DNA from: Candidatus Contendibacter odensensis
Lineage (GTDB): Bacteria > Pseudomonadota > Gammaproteobacteria > Competibacterales > Competibacteraceae
DNA: 64,000 bases
NCBI GenBank assembly: GCA_002747185.1
Contig: PDTV01000005.1
Span: 1 to 64,000 of the forward strand
Direction: 5' to 3'
Shown: positions 53,533 through 62,691 of the stretch, piece by piece
Position numbering within the stretch: position 1 is the stretch's first letter
How the letters are laid out: each line of letters starts with the position of its first letter
Made by a program: the position numbers and the translations under genes
Notes under the pieces: generated by a model
Told to the model about the DNA's origin: nothing
Database searches by the model: none
Seen by the model: only the letters and a program-made list of their open reading frames with translations

Positions 53533-55602
53533 ATGTCTAGGATTGCATGGGTATTCCTGATTGTTTTGGCAAGTATCACACAGATTGCACTGGCTGAATC
53601 GGGTTTAAAAAAATGGCGTGATGACAAGGGGATTTGGCATTATGGTGATAGTCGGCCAATCGCACCCAGGCAAGCAACAAATAGTGCGGCTGAAGCTTAC
53701 CAGCGTGGCGAATATCCCAAAGCCTTTGAAGAGTATATGATTTGGGCGAATCGTGGTGATCCCAAGGCACAAGCTATTATCGGCATGATGTATTTGCGCG
53801 GTCAGGGGGTCAGTAAAAGCCAGTCCAGCGCGATTCAATGGCTCCGGAAGGCGGCTTCACAAAATAATGCAGATGCCCAGTTTCAGCTGGGCATGATTTA
53901 CAGTAATGATTCTGGTGGCGCTTCCAAAGCCTTGTTTTGGTTACGGGCAGCAGCGGAGCAGGGCAATACCGAGGCGCAGTACATCCTCGGTTATAAGTAT
54001 GCCCATGGCCAGGGGGCGGAGCAAGATGATCAGGAGGCGGCCGGCTGGTATCAAAAGGCAGTGCAGCGAAATCATCCGAAGGCCCTGTTTGAGCTGGGGA
54101 ATCTGTATGCCAGTGGGCGTGGGGTGTCACGAAATGATAAGACGGCTGCCCGGTTGTATCGCAGAGCGGCTCAGCAAGGGCATGTTGATGCGCAGTTTAG
54201 CCTGGGTTCGATGTATGCGGCAGGTCGTGGGGTAGCCACCAACCACCGGGAAGCCGTGCGCTGGTATCAAAAGGCGGCTGCAGGAGGCAATGCGGGTGCT
54301 CAATATAATCTGGCTGTTCGCTATTTGCTGGGTCGTGGGACGAAAGCGGATACCGGAAGAGCATTCAGCTGGTTCCGTAAGGCGGCTGAGCAAGGGATAG
54401 CTCAGGCACAACTCAATCTAGGGCGTTTGTACCATGAGGGCAAGGGAGTCGCCCGTAATGAGCGTGAGGCGGTACGTTGGTATCAAAAGGCGGCAGAACA
54501 GGATTTGCCGCTTGCTCAATATTATTTGGGGTTAATGTATCTTCAGGGGCAAGGCAATTTGCCAAAGAATGAAAAGATTGCCTTGCAATGGTTCCGACGG
54601 GCGGCAGAAAGGAATCTGCCGGCAGCACAACTTGCATTGTCCAATAGCTACTTCAATGGCCGCGGGGTGATGCTGGATCAGGCTAAAGGATTAGTGTTTT
54701 TGCAGCAAGCCGCCAAAAGCGGAAGTGTGGAAGCCCAGTATCAATTAGCTGAGCGTTATCTTACTGGCAACGGTGTTGAGCGTGATAAGCAGCAGGGTAT
54801 TGGCCTGCTACGCGAGGCGGCTGGGCGGAACTATATCAAAGCGCAGTACCAGCTTGGTAACCTTTATGCTCGAGGGCTTGATACAGCCAATGAGCAGCGG
54901 GAGGCTGCTCATTGGTATCGCCGGGCAGCGGAACAGGGCCACGTGACCAGTCAAGCTTATCTTGCGGGTATGTATGTAACGGGTAAAGGTGTTTCACGTG
55001 ATGATCGTCAGGCTTTCCACTGGTATCAGAAGGCGGCTGAAAAGGAAAATGCCAAGGCACAATATAACCTTGGGGTGCTTTACGCGATGGGTCAAGGTGT
55101 TCCAAAGGATGAGCAGCAAGCGGTATTTTGGTATCGCAAGGCTGCCGAACAAGGGGTGCCAGATGCGCAGTTTAATCTTGGCTTGATGTATGCTGACGGA
55201 CAAGGCGGGTTGGCGCGAGATGAGCAGCAGGCAGTGGTCTGGTACAAGAAAGCAGCACAACAAGATTTGCCATTGGCACAGGTTATGCTGGGCGTTTTGT
55301 CTATGACCGGGCGTGGTGTGCCAGAGGATAGCCAACAGGCTTTTCAGTGGTTTGAGAAAGCCGCTGATAGTGGGTTACCGCTGGCACAATATGGGCTGGG
55401 CATGCTGTACAGTAAAGGCCTGGGTGTTGAGGAGGATTGGGTTAAAGCCTATTTATGGCTGGAGCTGGCGATGAGCAATGGTTACATCGGGGCAACACAG
55501 CCATTGGATTATGCGGCCAGTCGTTTGAGCGAAGCCGAGATGGAGGAAGCACGACAGCAAGCTCGTGAATGGCGTATGGCGCATATGCAATTGCTGGAGT
55601 AA
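53533..55602 (+). CDS. Secreted Sel1-repeat protein with DUF4124 N-terminus
   Basis: 689 residues from 53533 (MSRIAWVFLIVLASITQIALA, a signal peptide); the frame extends to 53461 but the upstream part is not a signal and lacks a ribosome site. A short DUF4124 segment (KKWRDDKGIWHYGDSRP) follows, then about sixteen 36-residue Sel1 repeats of the type AQYNLGVLYAMGQGVPKDEQQAVFWYRKAAEQG (read in full in several near-identical units). Sel1 repeats form a TPR-like solenoid for protein binding. Two repeats in the middle (LPAAQLALSNSYFNGRGVM) and a final half-repeat are divergent. Probably periplasmic or surface scaffold; partner unknown. Confidence 0.92.
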   Translation: MSRIAWVFLIVLASITQIALAESGLKKWRDDKGIWHYGDSRPIAPRQATNSAAEAYQRGEYPKAFEEYMIWANRGDPKAQAIIGMMYLRGQGVSKSQSSAIQWLRKAASQNNADAQFQLGMIYSNDSGGASKALFWLRAAAEQGNTEAQYILGYKYAHGQGAEQDDQEAAGWYQKAVQRNHPKALFELGNLYASGRGVSRNDKTAARLYRRAAQQGHVDAQFSLGSMYAAGRGVATNHREAVRWYQKAAAGGNAGAQYNLAVRYLLGRGTKADTGRAFSWFRKAAEQGIAQAQLNLGRLYHEGKGVARNEREAVRWYQKAAEQDLPLAQYYLGLMYLQGQGNLPKNEKIALQWFRRAAERNLPAAQLALSNSYFNGRGVMLDQAKGLVFLQQAAKSGSVEAQYQLAERYLTGNGVERDKQQGIGLLREAAGRNYIKAQYQLGNLYARGLDTANEQREAAHWYRRAAEQGHVTSQAYLAGMYVTGKGVSRDDRQAFHWYQKAAEKENAKAQYNLGVLYAMGQGVPKDEQQAVFWYRKAAEQGVPDAQFNLGLMYADGQGGLARDEQQAVVWYKKAAQQDLPLAQVMLGVLSMTGRGVPEDSQQAFQWFEKAADSGLPLAQYGLGMLYSKGLGVEEDWVKAYLWLELAMSNGYIGATQPLDYAASRLSEAEMEEARQQAREWRMAHMQLLE

Positions 55603-55721
55603 TGCGGGTACCCAACAAGTGGCCAAAGTTTCCGAGGAGAGTTGTCATCCTGTTGATTTATAACGGAGTGGAGCAGTTATATATAGGTGGTTTTGGGCAG
55701 GGTGGCAGTAACAAGCCCTAG

Positions 55722-56114
55722 TTAGTGGCTTTTGCGGTCAGGATCTAACAAGTGATGACCGAGATCACGAATAAAATCCTCAATTCGTTCTGATTCGGCA
55801 TGTAGTCGTGCATTGACCTGGGATAAGCCGCCTGCGAGTCGGTAACTGCGGGATAACAGCTCCTCCAGGTTATCCGTTTGCCATAACTGGTCTGAGTTGA
55901 CTTCAGGGCCATTGTCACTTAGCGAAACGGCACACCATTCGGGTAAGCGATACAAGAGTACTGATTCGCGGTCATTTGCCAGACATAGGCTTACCCCAAC
56001 TTCATACTTGCGCAATATAGCCACCACTTCTTCGAGACAGTGCTGCATTTCTTCACTAGGCTTTTCGTTTGTTTGTAGAACTTCGCCCCCGTGCTTTTCG
56101 TTTATTCCGCTCAT
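55722..56114 (-). CDS. Hypothetical protein
   Basis: 130 residues, no family recognised. Acidic, with a central part HCLEEVVAILRKYEVGVSLCLANDRESVLLYRLPEWCAVSLSD that looks like a folded alpha-beta domain, and a helical C-terminus (about 95-125, RLHAESERIEDFIRDLGHHLLDPD). No signal or membrane segment. GAGGT lies before the ATG. It is the last gene before the remnant-rich stretch and converges on the Sel1 gene. Composition and codon use look like a real gene. Confidence 0.6.
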   Translation of the reverse strand: MSGINEKHGGEVLQTNEKPSEEMQHCLEEVVAILRKYEVGVSLCLANDRESVLLYRLPEWCAVSLSDNGPEVNSDQLWQTDNLEELLSRSYRLAGGLSQVNARLHAESERIEDFIRDLGHHLLDPDRKSH

Positions 56115-57163
56115 TGGGTTTTACCTCCTGTGATTGGGGTTCAGGTTTGTATCAAATGGAGGCATCTGCCATAAATAGTGGCAGTGCGGAGATTTGAATA
56201 CGTAAGCCGATGCTTCACTTTGATGAACAACACCCCTTTTAAATAGCGCTAAGTGGCTTGCTTTGATAATGCGTTTCAATGTTTGGCGGTATCCGGTATG
56301 TTTTGCGTTACAACGTAACGTGCCCTGAAAGTTTCATCAATTTATCAATGGTATGCCCTATCATTAAAAAACCGACGGCCTGTCGGTTTTTTAATGAGCA
56401 TTTGTATCAAAAATGGTCGTTCACATACCGGTTAGCAAAAAGTTGTTTGGTATATTGAAAAAAGGGCTTTTTTACAAAAAACCCGGAGCCGTTAAGTTAA
56501 ACCCAATAGTGTCAAATAGTTGGGAAGGTACTTTATGAGAGTGAATTGCCAGGGATAAGGGCGGTGTCTTGATACGTTCAGCGACAGCGCCTGAGCAATT
56601 CTGGCATCTCCAGCACCGAGAAATAAAAAGTGGGCATTTCTGCCAAATGCAAGGCAGCATTTTAGCAAGATCTCGCCGAAATAAAATCTATTTTCCGATC
56701 ATAACTCTAATGCCATGCCAAACTTTGGTAGTTTTGCGCATCCTTGCGGGTAAGTGCTGATAGCCGCCTCCATCGGGACAGCTTCCAGCAAAACGCCCTT
56801 TATTTGAGGTTGGAGATTGAGAGATCCTCAAGTTACGCAACGTTATCTGCCTCATGCGCAATTTCTTGCCCATAGGCTGGAGATGATAGCTCAGGGTAGG
56901 CTCGATATATGTACAGAAAAAATATGTACAGAAAAGCTCCACCGGTAATAGTCTGATAGCCCTTCTTCCCCATACTGCTCAACAGGTAACCCTGTTTGAT
57001 CGCCGTATAGAACGTCGAATATCTGCTGTTTTACCGCACCCCGTGTTGATTCTTTCTGTTGCCGGCTGGTCACCCTCAACCGTTCAGCCTTGGGCGTTGC
57101 CAGCAATGAGGATGGCAACTTGCTTAATCCTTGTGATTGCTTTGGGCTGTAAATCCGGCTTGC
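56115..57163. other. Gene-poor stretch with decayed coding sequence
   Basis: About 1.05 kb with no intact gene. A bidirectional terminator is at 56362-56396. On the minus strand, one frame around 56507-56710 reads like real protein (LAFGRNAHFLFLGAGDARIAQ) with no start codon, and another (about 56940-57160) reads QQKESTRGAVKQQIFDVLYG then DQTGLPVEQYGEEGLSDYYRW. They look like remnants of one or two broken genes whose upstream part was cut by the IS5-type fragment at 57164. Identity unknown. Confidence 0.45.
56362..56396. terminator. Bidirectional terminator hairpin
   Basis: 15-bp perfect stem cattaaaaaaccgac (56362-56376) with its complement (56382-56396), 5-base loop, T-runs on both sides of the G+C core. 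No intact gene reads into it now from the right; it is probably a relic of the decayed gene. Confidence 0.75.
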
Positions 57164-57312
57164 TTGGATAGTGTCGCCAGGATGTAGAAATGTTTCTGGA
57201 TCACGCTGTGGAGGATAGACGAAATGACAGCGCATCGATGACATGCCATATCCGGTATGCTCCGGGTAGGATTAGAACCGCAGTTGTCGGGAAGTGCGGG
57301 CAAGGTGGGGCG
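57164..57312 (+). mobile_element. IS5-family 5'-end remnant
   Basis: About 150 bp that match the left end of the element at 33374: ttggatagtgtcgcca (57164-57179), then 'gacagcgcatcgatgacatgcc' and the accgcagttgtcgggaagtgcgggcaagg region line up with 33430-33515. No right end is near. It abuts the 3' end of ssb. Confidence 0.65.
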
Positions 57313-57315
57313 ACC

Positions 57316-57807
57316 TTAAAATGGAATGTCGTCATCAAATCCATTGTCCGCTGCTGGAGATGTTTGTGAGTGTGCAGGCATGGTATTATCCTGCGGAGGC
57401 GGTGTAGGCGCCGCTGAGGAAGCAGGCTCGGCTCCCGCAGGAGCAAAAGGCGCACTGCCGCCGGCGTTGCTGCGTCCACCTAACATCTTCATGTCGTTGG
57501 CAACAACCTCTGTAGTGTAACGATCCTGCCCCGTATTTTTGTCTTGCCATTTGCGGGTTTGTAACCGCCCTTCGACAAATACTGACGAGCCTTTACGAAG
57601 ATATTGACCAACAATCTCGGCGAGCGGACTAAAGAACACCACATTATGCCATTCAGTACGTTCCTGTTTTTCGCCGGTATTACGATCTTTCCAGGTTTCG
57701 TTGGTCGCAATTGTGGTATTGCTTACTGCCTTGCCACTAGGCATATAGCGTACTTCCGGATCTTTGCCCAGATTACCGATCAGGATGACTTTATTGACAC
57801 TGGCCAT
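57316..57807 (-). CDS. ssb: Single-stranded DNA-binding protein
   Basis: 163 residues from 57807 ([21 protein letters not shown]); the frame is open to 57855 but the extra 16 residues are not typical. OB-fold region 1-112 with [44 protein letters not shown] and LGGRSNAGG, then a Gly/Ala/Pro linker (about 115-150) and the acidic C-terminal tip DDDIPF that recruits replication and repair proteins. It lies downstream of the MFS gene on the same strand (100-base gap) as in many gammaproteobacteria. IS remnant immediately after its stop. Confidence 0.97.
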   Translation of the reverse strand: MASVNKVILIGNLGKDPEVRYMPSGKAVSNTTIATNETWKDRNTGEKQERTEWHNVVFFSPLAEIVGQYLRKGSSVFVEGRLQTRKWQDKNTGQDRYTTEVVANDMKMLGGRSNAGGSAPFAPAGAEPASSAAPTPPPQDNTMPAHSQTSPAADNGFDDDIPF

Positions 57808-57907
57808 GCTGGTTTTGCTCCTTAATGCAGGTTGATTCTGAGGGTTATGGTTCAATCATGCCACAAGTTTGGTTTGAGTTCTCACGGATTAATCGGGGTG
57901 TAACCCT

Positions 57908-59284
57908 TTATGAGTGCGAAGTTTTACTGTGATAGCGATTTAGCAGGGCTGTTTCATCGAATAGGCGTTGATCCACTTTCAGATAGGCAACACCTTCGGT
58001 AGCGATGACTGCAGCTTCTTCAACACCGTTTACCTGGGTGAGCTGCCTTTCCAGGTCATGCACATCCGTTTCATTGCAGATACCTATGTTGAGCAGATAG
58101 TTACTGAGGTAACGGGGGGGAGCCATCGTGAACGTGATTGATAGCCAGATGAGCGCACTGAGCGCAGCAAAAATGAAAATAGCCTGGATACCAAATGCGC
58201 TATACAATACGCCACCGAATGCACCACCTGTAAATGCACCGAAAAACTGGCTACTGGAATAAATTCCCATTGCTGTGCCCTTGGCCTCGGCGGGTGCTAT
58301 TTTAGTGATCAGTGAGGGTAGCGTGGCTTCCAGTATATTAAAGCTGGTGAAGAAAGATAATAACAGTATTGCTGTACCCGGTATTGTGTCGTGTAAGCTC
58401 AGTAACCCGAGCTCAGTCAACATTATTGTAATAATCGCGCCTAGAAGCACGGATTTGAAACAGTGATATTTCTCGGCCAGAATGACAAAGGGAATCATGA
58501 GTGCCATAGAGAGCAACAGCACAGGCAGGTAGATTTTCCAGTGTTGTTGTCCGGGTAATCCGGCATCTCGCAAAGCGAGTGGTACGGCGAGGAACGTTGC
58601 AGTTAACAGTAAATGCAGAGTAAAAATACCTAAATCAAGCCGTAGCAATTGTCTATCGGACAGCACACGACTGAACTGCGAGGCGACAGGTTCAGCGTCG
58701 CGATGAGTCTGGCTAATAACCGGATCGGGTATTAGACGATATATAACGCCAATGCTAAGTAGTGCGAGTATACCTGTGAGCCAAAAAATGCCTGATACCC
58801 CTATCCAGTTATCCAGTAACGGCCCGAGTATCATTGCGATAGCAAATGAAAGTCCGATGGTGATACCGATTGTTGCCATTACCCTGATGCGATGCTGTTC
58901 ACGGGTTAGATCAGCGGCTAGTGCCATAACTGCGGCTGATATGGCGCCGCTACCTTGCAGGGCCCGGCCAATGATTACACCATGGATTGAGTCAGCCATT
59001 GCTGCTACGAGACTACCAAGGCTAAAGATGATTAAACCCAGATAGATAATACGTTTACGACCGTAGTGATCGGACAGGAAACCGAATGGAATCTGGAAGA
59101 GTGCCTGACTAAGGCCATAGATGCCAATAGCCAGCCCTATGAGTATCGGTGTATGGCCACGCAGGTGTTCTGCATATAGGGCAAATACTGGCAAGATCAT
59201 GAATAGGCCCAACATGCGCAGTGAAAAGACACTCGCCAGCCAAAAGGCTGTCCAGCGTTCTTGTTTGTTCATTTCTTCATCCAT
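57908..59284 (-). CDS. MFS transporter, YajR-like
   Basis: 458 residues: twelve membrane helices (residues about 10-395) with MFS motif A in GFLSDHYGRKRIIY (about 68-81), plus a C-terminal soluble ferredoxin-like domain (about 398-458: LNIGICNETDVHDLERQLTQVNGVEEAAV) like the YAM domain of E. coli YajR. Substrate unknown. Start could be 59284 or 59272 (MNKQERWTAF). Divergent from uvrA and followed by ssb, a gene order common in proteobacteria. Confidence 0.85.
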   Translation of the reverse strand: MDEEMNKQERWTAFWLASVFSLRMLGLFMILPVFALYAEHLRGHTPILIGLAIGIYGLSQALFQIPFGFLSDHYGRKRIIYLGLIIFSLGSLVAAMADSIHGVIIGRALQGSGAISAAVMALAADLTREQHRIRVMATIGITIGLSFAIAMILGPLLDNWIGVSGIFWLTGILALLSIGVIYRLIPDPVISQTHRDAEPVASQFSRVLSDRQLLRLDLGIFTLHLLLTATFLAVPLALRDAGLPGQQHWKIYLPVLLLSMALMIPFVILAEKYHCFKSVLLGAIITIMLTELGLLSLHDTIPGTAILLLSFFTSFNILEATLPSLITKIAPAEAKGTAMGIYSSSQFFGAFTGGAFGGVLYSAFGIQAIFIFAALSALIWLSITFTMAPPRYLSNYLLNIGICNETDVHDLERQLTQVNGVEEAAVIATEGVAYLKVDQRLFDETALLNRYHSKTSHS

Positions 59285-59518
59285 TGAATCGCTTGCCTTC
59301 TTCTCGGTTTATCTCGCTCCAGAAAATGCCAGCTTTGCTGTTTTCTGGGTATAGCTATTTATTATTTTTGTGATGCTGTTCTAGTCTTGACCCTTTTCAA
59401 AAATAATTTTTGCTGAAGCTGATGTGCTTACAGGTTAGAGCTAATCGAAGTTTACATTGTCTCTCAATTGATACTTGTCATGGTTTTTTAAATAACGACT
59501 GCATTATTTTTAGCACGT

Positions 59519-62368
59519 ATGGATACTATTAAAATACGTGGTGCTCGTACCCACAATCTACAAAATATCGATCTGGATTTACCCCGTGACCGGCTTATTG
59601 TCATTACTGGTCTATCTGGTTCCGGTAAGTCATCATTGGCTTTTGACACGCTTTATGCCGAGGGTCAGCGTCGCTACGTTGAATCCTTGTCCGCCTATGC
59701 ACGGCAATTTTTATCACTGATGGAAAAGCCGGATGTGGATCATATTGAAGGGTTATCACCGGCCATTTCCATCGAGCAAAAATCAACCTCGCATAATCCA
59801 CGTTCCACAGTGGGAACCATTACCGAGATTTATGATTATATGCGGCTGCTATATGCGCGAGTCGGTATTCCGCGCTGTCCAGATCATGGCATTGATCTGG
59901 ATGCACAAACCATTGATCAGATGGTTGATCAGGTGTTGTTGCTGCCAGAAGGTGAACGCATGCTGCTTCTTGCCCCAATCGTGAAAGAGCGTAAAGGTGA
60001 GCATATCAAACTACTGCAGGAATTGCGTGCCAAGGGTTTTGTTCGCGCCCGTATTGATGGTGAGGTGGTTGAGTTGGATAGCCCGCCATCGCTGGATTTA
60101 CGACGTAAACACACCATTGAGGTTGTGGTAGATCGTTTCAAGGTTCGTGCGGATCTTGGATTGCGTCTGGCTGAATCGTTTGAAACGGCATTGCAATTAG
60201 CAGGGGGTATAGCGCGGGTCGCTTTTCTCGATGAACCAGAGCAAGCTGAACTGCTGTTTTCAGCCGGTTTTGCCTGTCCGGTATGCGGCTACAGCCTGAG
60301 CGAGCTGGAGCCGCGATTATTTTCCTTTAATAATCCAGTGGGCGCCTGTTCAGCCTGTGATGGTTTGGGTATCAATCAGTTTTTTGATACCGAGCGGGTC
60401 GTGGTGCATCCGCATCTTGGTTTGGCTAGAGGAGCAGTACGTGGCTGGGAACGGGATAACAGCTATTACTTCCAAATGATTCAATCGCTGGCGCGACATT
60501 ATAAATTTGATGTGAATCAGCCTTTTCAGGCGTTACCGGAGCCTGTTCGCCAGGTGGTGCTCTATGGTAGTGGTAGCGAAGCGATTCGCTTTACATACAC
60601 CAACAGCCAGGGTGAGATTCGACACCGTTATCACTCTTTTGAAGGTGTAATCCCCAATATGCAGCGCCGTTATCACGAAACTGAATCAAGTGCAGTACGT
60701 GATGAGCTGGCAAAATATCTTGGCAGTCAACCGTGCCCTTCCTGTCAGGGTGCACGTTTAAATCGTTCTGCTCGCCATGTTTTTGTGGCGGGGCACAGTT
60801 TGCCGGATATTGTGGCACTGCCTGTTGGTACAGCATGTGAATTTTTTGCACAGCTGGCATTACCAGGTCGGCGTGGTGAAATCGCTGCCAAGATCATTAA
60901 GGAAATCAGTGAACGTCTGGAATTTTTGGTTAATGTAGGACTGGATTATCTAAATCTGGCACGCAGTGCCGATACCTTATCCGGCGGGGAAGCACAGCGT
61001 ATTCGCTTGGCATCGCAAATTGGCGCGGGGCTGGTGGGTGTCATGTATGTATTGGATGAACCCTCTATCGGCTTGCATCAGCGTGACAATGCCAGATTGC
61101 TGGCTAGTCTTTTACGATTGCGTGATCTTGGTAATACAGTGATAGTCGTTGAACATGATGAAGAAGCCATTCGTACTGCTGATCATGTGGTGGATATGGG
61201 ACCAGGGGCAGGTGTTCATGGTGGACGGATCATTGCGCAGGGTATGCTGGAAGCAATAATGGCGCAGCCAGAATCATTGACAGGTGCTTATCTTAGTGGC
61301 CGACAACAAATTGCAGTACCACAGCAACGAACACCATCAAATCCACAGGAGCAATTACAGATTGTTAAAGCTTGTGGAAACAATCTGAAAAGTGTGACAG
61401 TCGATATTCCTGTCGGGTTGCTAACCTGCATTACGGGAGTTTCTGGTTCCGGTAAGTCCACATTGGTTAATGATACGCTGTATCGTTATGTTGCCCGTGA
61501 TCTCAATAATGCCAATGAATCGCCCGCGCCTTGCGACGATTTACAAGGATTAGAGTGGTTCGATAAAGTCGTCAATATCGACCAAAGCCCGATTGGGCGG
61601 ACACCCCGATCTAATCCAGCGACCTATACGGGCTTATTTACACCGATCCGTGAGTTATTTGCGGGTTTGCCGGAATCTCGTTCACGAGGGTATGCAGCGG
61701 GTCGCTTTAGTTTTAATGTTAAAGGCGGGCGTTGTGAAGCCTGTCGTGGCGATGGTGTTATTCAGGTCGCTATGCATTTTCTACCCGATATTTATGTCCC
61801 CTGTGATGTGTGTAAGGGACAGCGTTATAATCGTGAGACGCTGGAAATTCGCTACAAGGGGCGCAATATCCATGAAATACTGGAAATGACAGTAGAAGAT
61901 GCGCTGGTTTTTTATCAGGCAATACCTATAGTGTCCCGCAAACTTCAGACATTACAGAATGTGGGTTTGTCATACCTCAGGCTGGGACAGAATGCTACTA
62001 CGCTATCCGGTGGTGAAGCACAGCGGGTCAAGTTGGCGCGAGAATTATCCAAGCGGGATACAGGCCAGACATTGTATATTCTTGATGAGCCAACGACCGG
62101 ACTCCATTTTCACGATATTGAACAATTACTTAAGGTTTTACATGAATTGCGGGATCGCGGGAATACCATTGTTGTGATTGAGCACAATCTGGATGTAATT
62201 AAAACAGCCGATTGGATCATCGACCTGGGGCCAGAGGGAGGTGATGGGGGTGGAGAGATTGTTGCGACAGGGGCGCCTGAACAGATTGCTGATCATCCCG
62301 GGAGCTATACAGGACGTTTTTTGGCGCCGCTATTAAAATCGGAGAATAGTTCGATAAGGGTGCAATAA
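59519..62368 (+). CDS. uvrA: Excinuclease ABC subunit A
   Basis: 949-residue damage-recognition ATPase of nucleotide excision repair. Two ABC modules: Walker [15 protein letters not shown] (31-44) and [13 protein letters not shown] (about 639-651), signatures [14 protein letters not shown] (about 489) and [14 protein letters not shown] (about 830), Walker [12 protein letters not shown] and [11 protein letters not shown]. Zinc sites: [14 protein letters not shown]...CSACDGLG and CEACRGDG...[10 protein letters not shown]. Length is that of E. coli UvrA (940). Divergent from the MFS gene; the promoter lies within about 230 bases; no LexA box found. Confidence 0.97.
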   Translation: MDTIKIRGARTHNLQNIDLDLPRDRLIVITGLSGSGKSSLAFDTLYAEGQRRYVESLSAYARQFLSLMEKPDVDHIEGLSPAISIEQKSTSHNPRSTVGTITEIYDYMRLLYARVGIPRCPDHGIDLDAQTIDQMVDQVLLLPEGERMLLLAPIVKERKGEHIKLLQELRAKGFVRARIDGEVVELDSPPSLDLRRKHTIEVVVDRFKVRADLGLRLAESFETALQLAGGIARVAFLDEPEQAELLFSAGFACPVCGYSLSELEPRLFSFNNPVGACSACDGLGINQFFDTERVVVHPHLGLARGAVRGWERDNSYYFQMIQSLARHYKFDVNQPFQALPEPVRQVVLYGSGSEAIRFTYTNSQGEIRHRYHSFEGVIPNMQRRYHETESSAVRDELAKYLGSQPCPSCQGARLNRSARHVFVAGHSLPDIVALPVGTACEFFAQLALPGRRGEIAAKIIKEISERLEFLVNVGLDYLNLARSADTLSGGEAQRIRLASQIGAGLVGVMYVLDEPSIGLHQRDNARLLASLLRLRDLGNTVIVVEHDEEAIRTADHVVDMGPGAGVHGGRIIAQGMLEAIMAQPESLTGAYLSGRQQIAVPQQRTPSNPQEQLQIVKACGNNLKSVTVDIPVGLLTCITGVSGSGKSTLVNDTLYRYVARDLNNANESPAPCDDLQGLEWFDKVVNIDQSPIGRTPRSNPATYTGLFTPIRELFAGLPESRSRGYAAGRFSFNVKGGRCEACRGDGVIQVAMHFLPDIYVPCDVCKGQRYNRETLEIRYKGRNIHEILEMTVEDALVFYQAIPIVSRKLQTLQNVGLSYLRLGQNATTLSGGEAQRVKLARELSKRDTGQTLYILDEPTTGLHFHDIEQLLKVLHELRDRGNTIVVIEHNLDVIKTADWIIDLGPEGGDGGGEIVATGAPEQIADHPGSYTGRFLAPLLKSENSSIRVQ

Positions 62369-62511
62369 CTGTTCAGACTGGTGTAAATACTTCCTGATTA
62401 ACCTCACATAATAGTAAAGTTTTCAGCCTGTTTTGCCGCGTCACCAGATATTCCATTAGAGCCAGGTCCAGGCTCTCCCAAGGAGTCATGGGGGATGCTG
62501 TTCGTTGTATA

Positions 62512-62552
62512 GCGCAAACACTATAAATTGGAGCAATTTATAGTGTTTGCGC
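62512..62552. repeat. Perfect 19-bp palindrome
   Basis: gcgcaaacactataaattg (62512-62530) and its exact complement (62534-62552) with a 3-base spacer. A+T-rich core, no U-run. Could be an insertion-sequence-derived MITE or a hairpin between convergent transcripts. Confidence 0.7.
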
Positions 62553-62566
62553 ACTAAAACAGATGG

Positions 62567-62616
62567 ATATAGCGGAACCAATTAATCAAATTTAATTTTA
62601 ATGGGTTCCGCTATAT
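62567..62616. repeat. Palindromic element (copy 2), MITE-like
   Basis: Arms atatagcggaaccaattaa (62567-62585) and ttaatgggttccgctatat (62598-62616), one mismatch, 12-base loop. Same arms as the element at 30157-30200; the loop differs. Two copies 32 kb apart imply a dispersed genomic family. Confidence 0.75.
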
Positions 62617-62691
62617 TTCCTCGTCCATTCGTTGGTGATATTCCGCACTTTAAATAGTGAACTGGAGAGATATAGATCGAGCACCTCGTCT

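Larger units (their letters stand above)
62369..62691. other. Convergent intergenic region uvrA / rne, two palindromic elements
   Basis: 323 bases holding two strong palindromes: 62512-62552 and 62567-62616, listed separately. The sequence between uvrA stop and 62500 shows nothing recognisable. No obvious U-run terminator for uvrA. Confidence 0.5.

Noticed and set aside
59419..59433. Possible LexA box upstream of uvrA (CTG...CAG)
   Set aside because: The spacing is 9 instead of 10 bases and the inner bases are not the usual TA-rich pattern.
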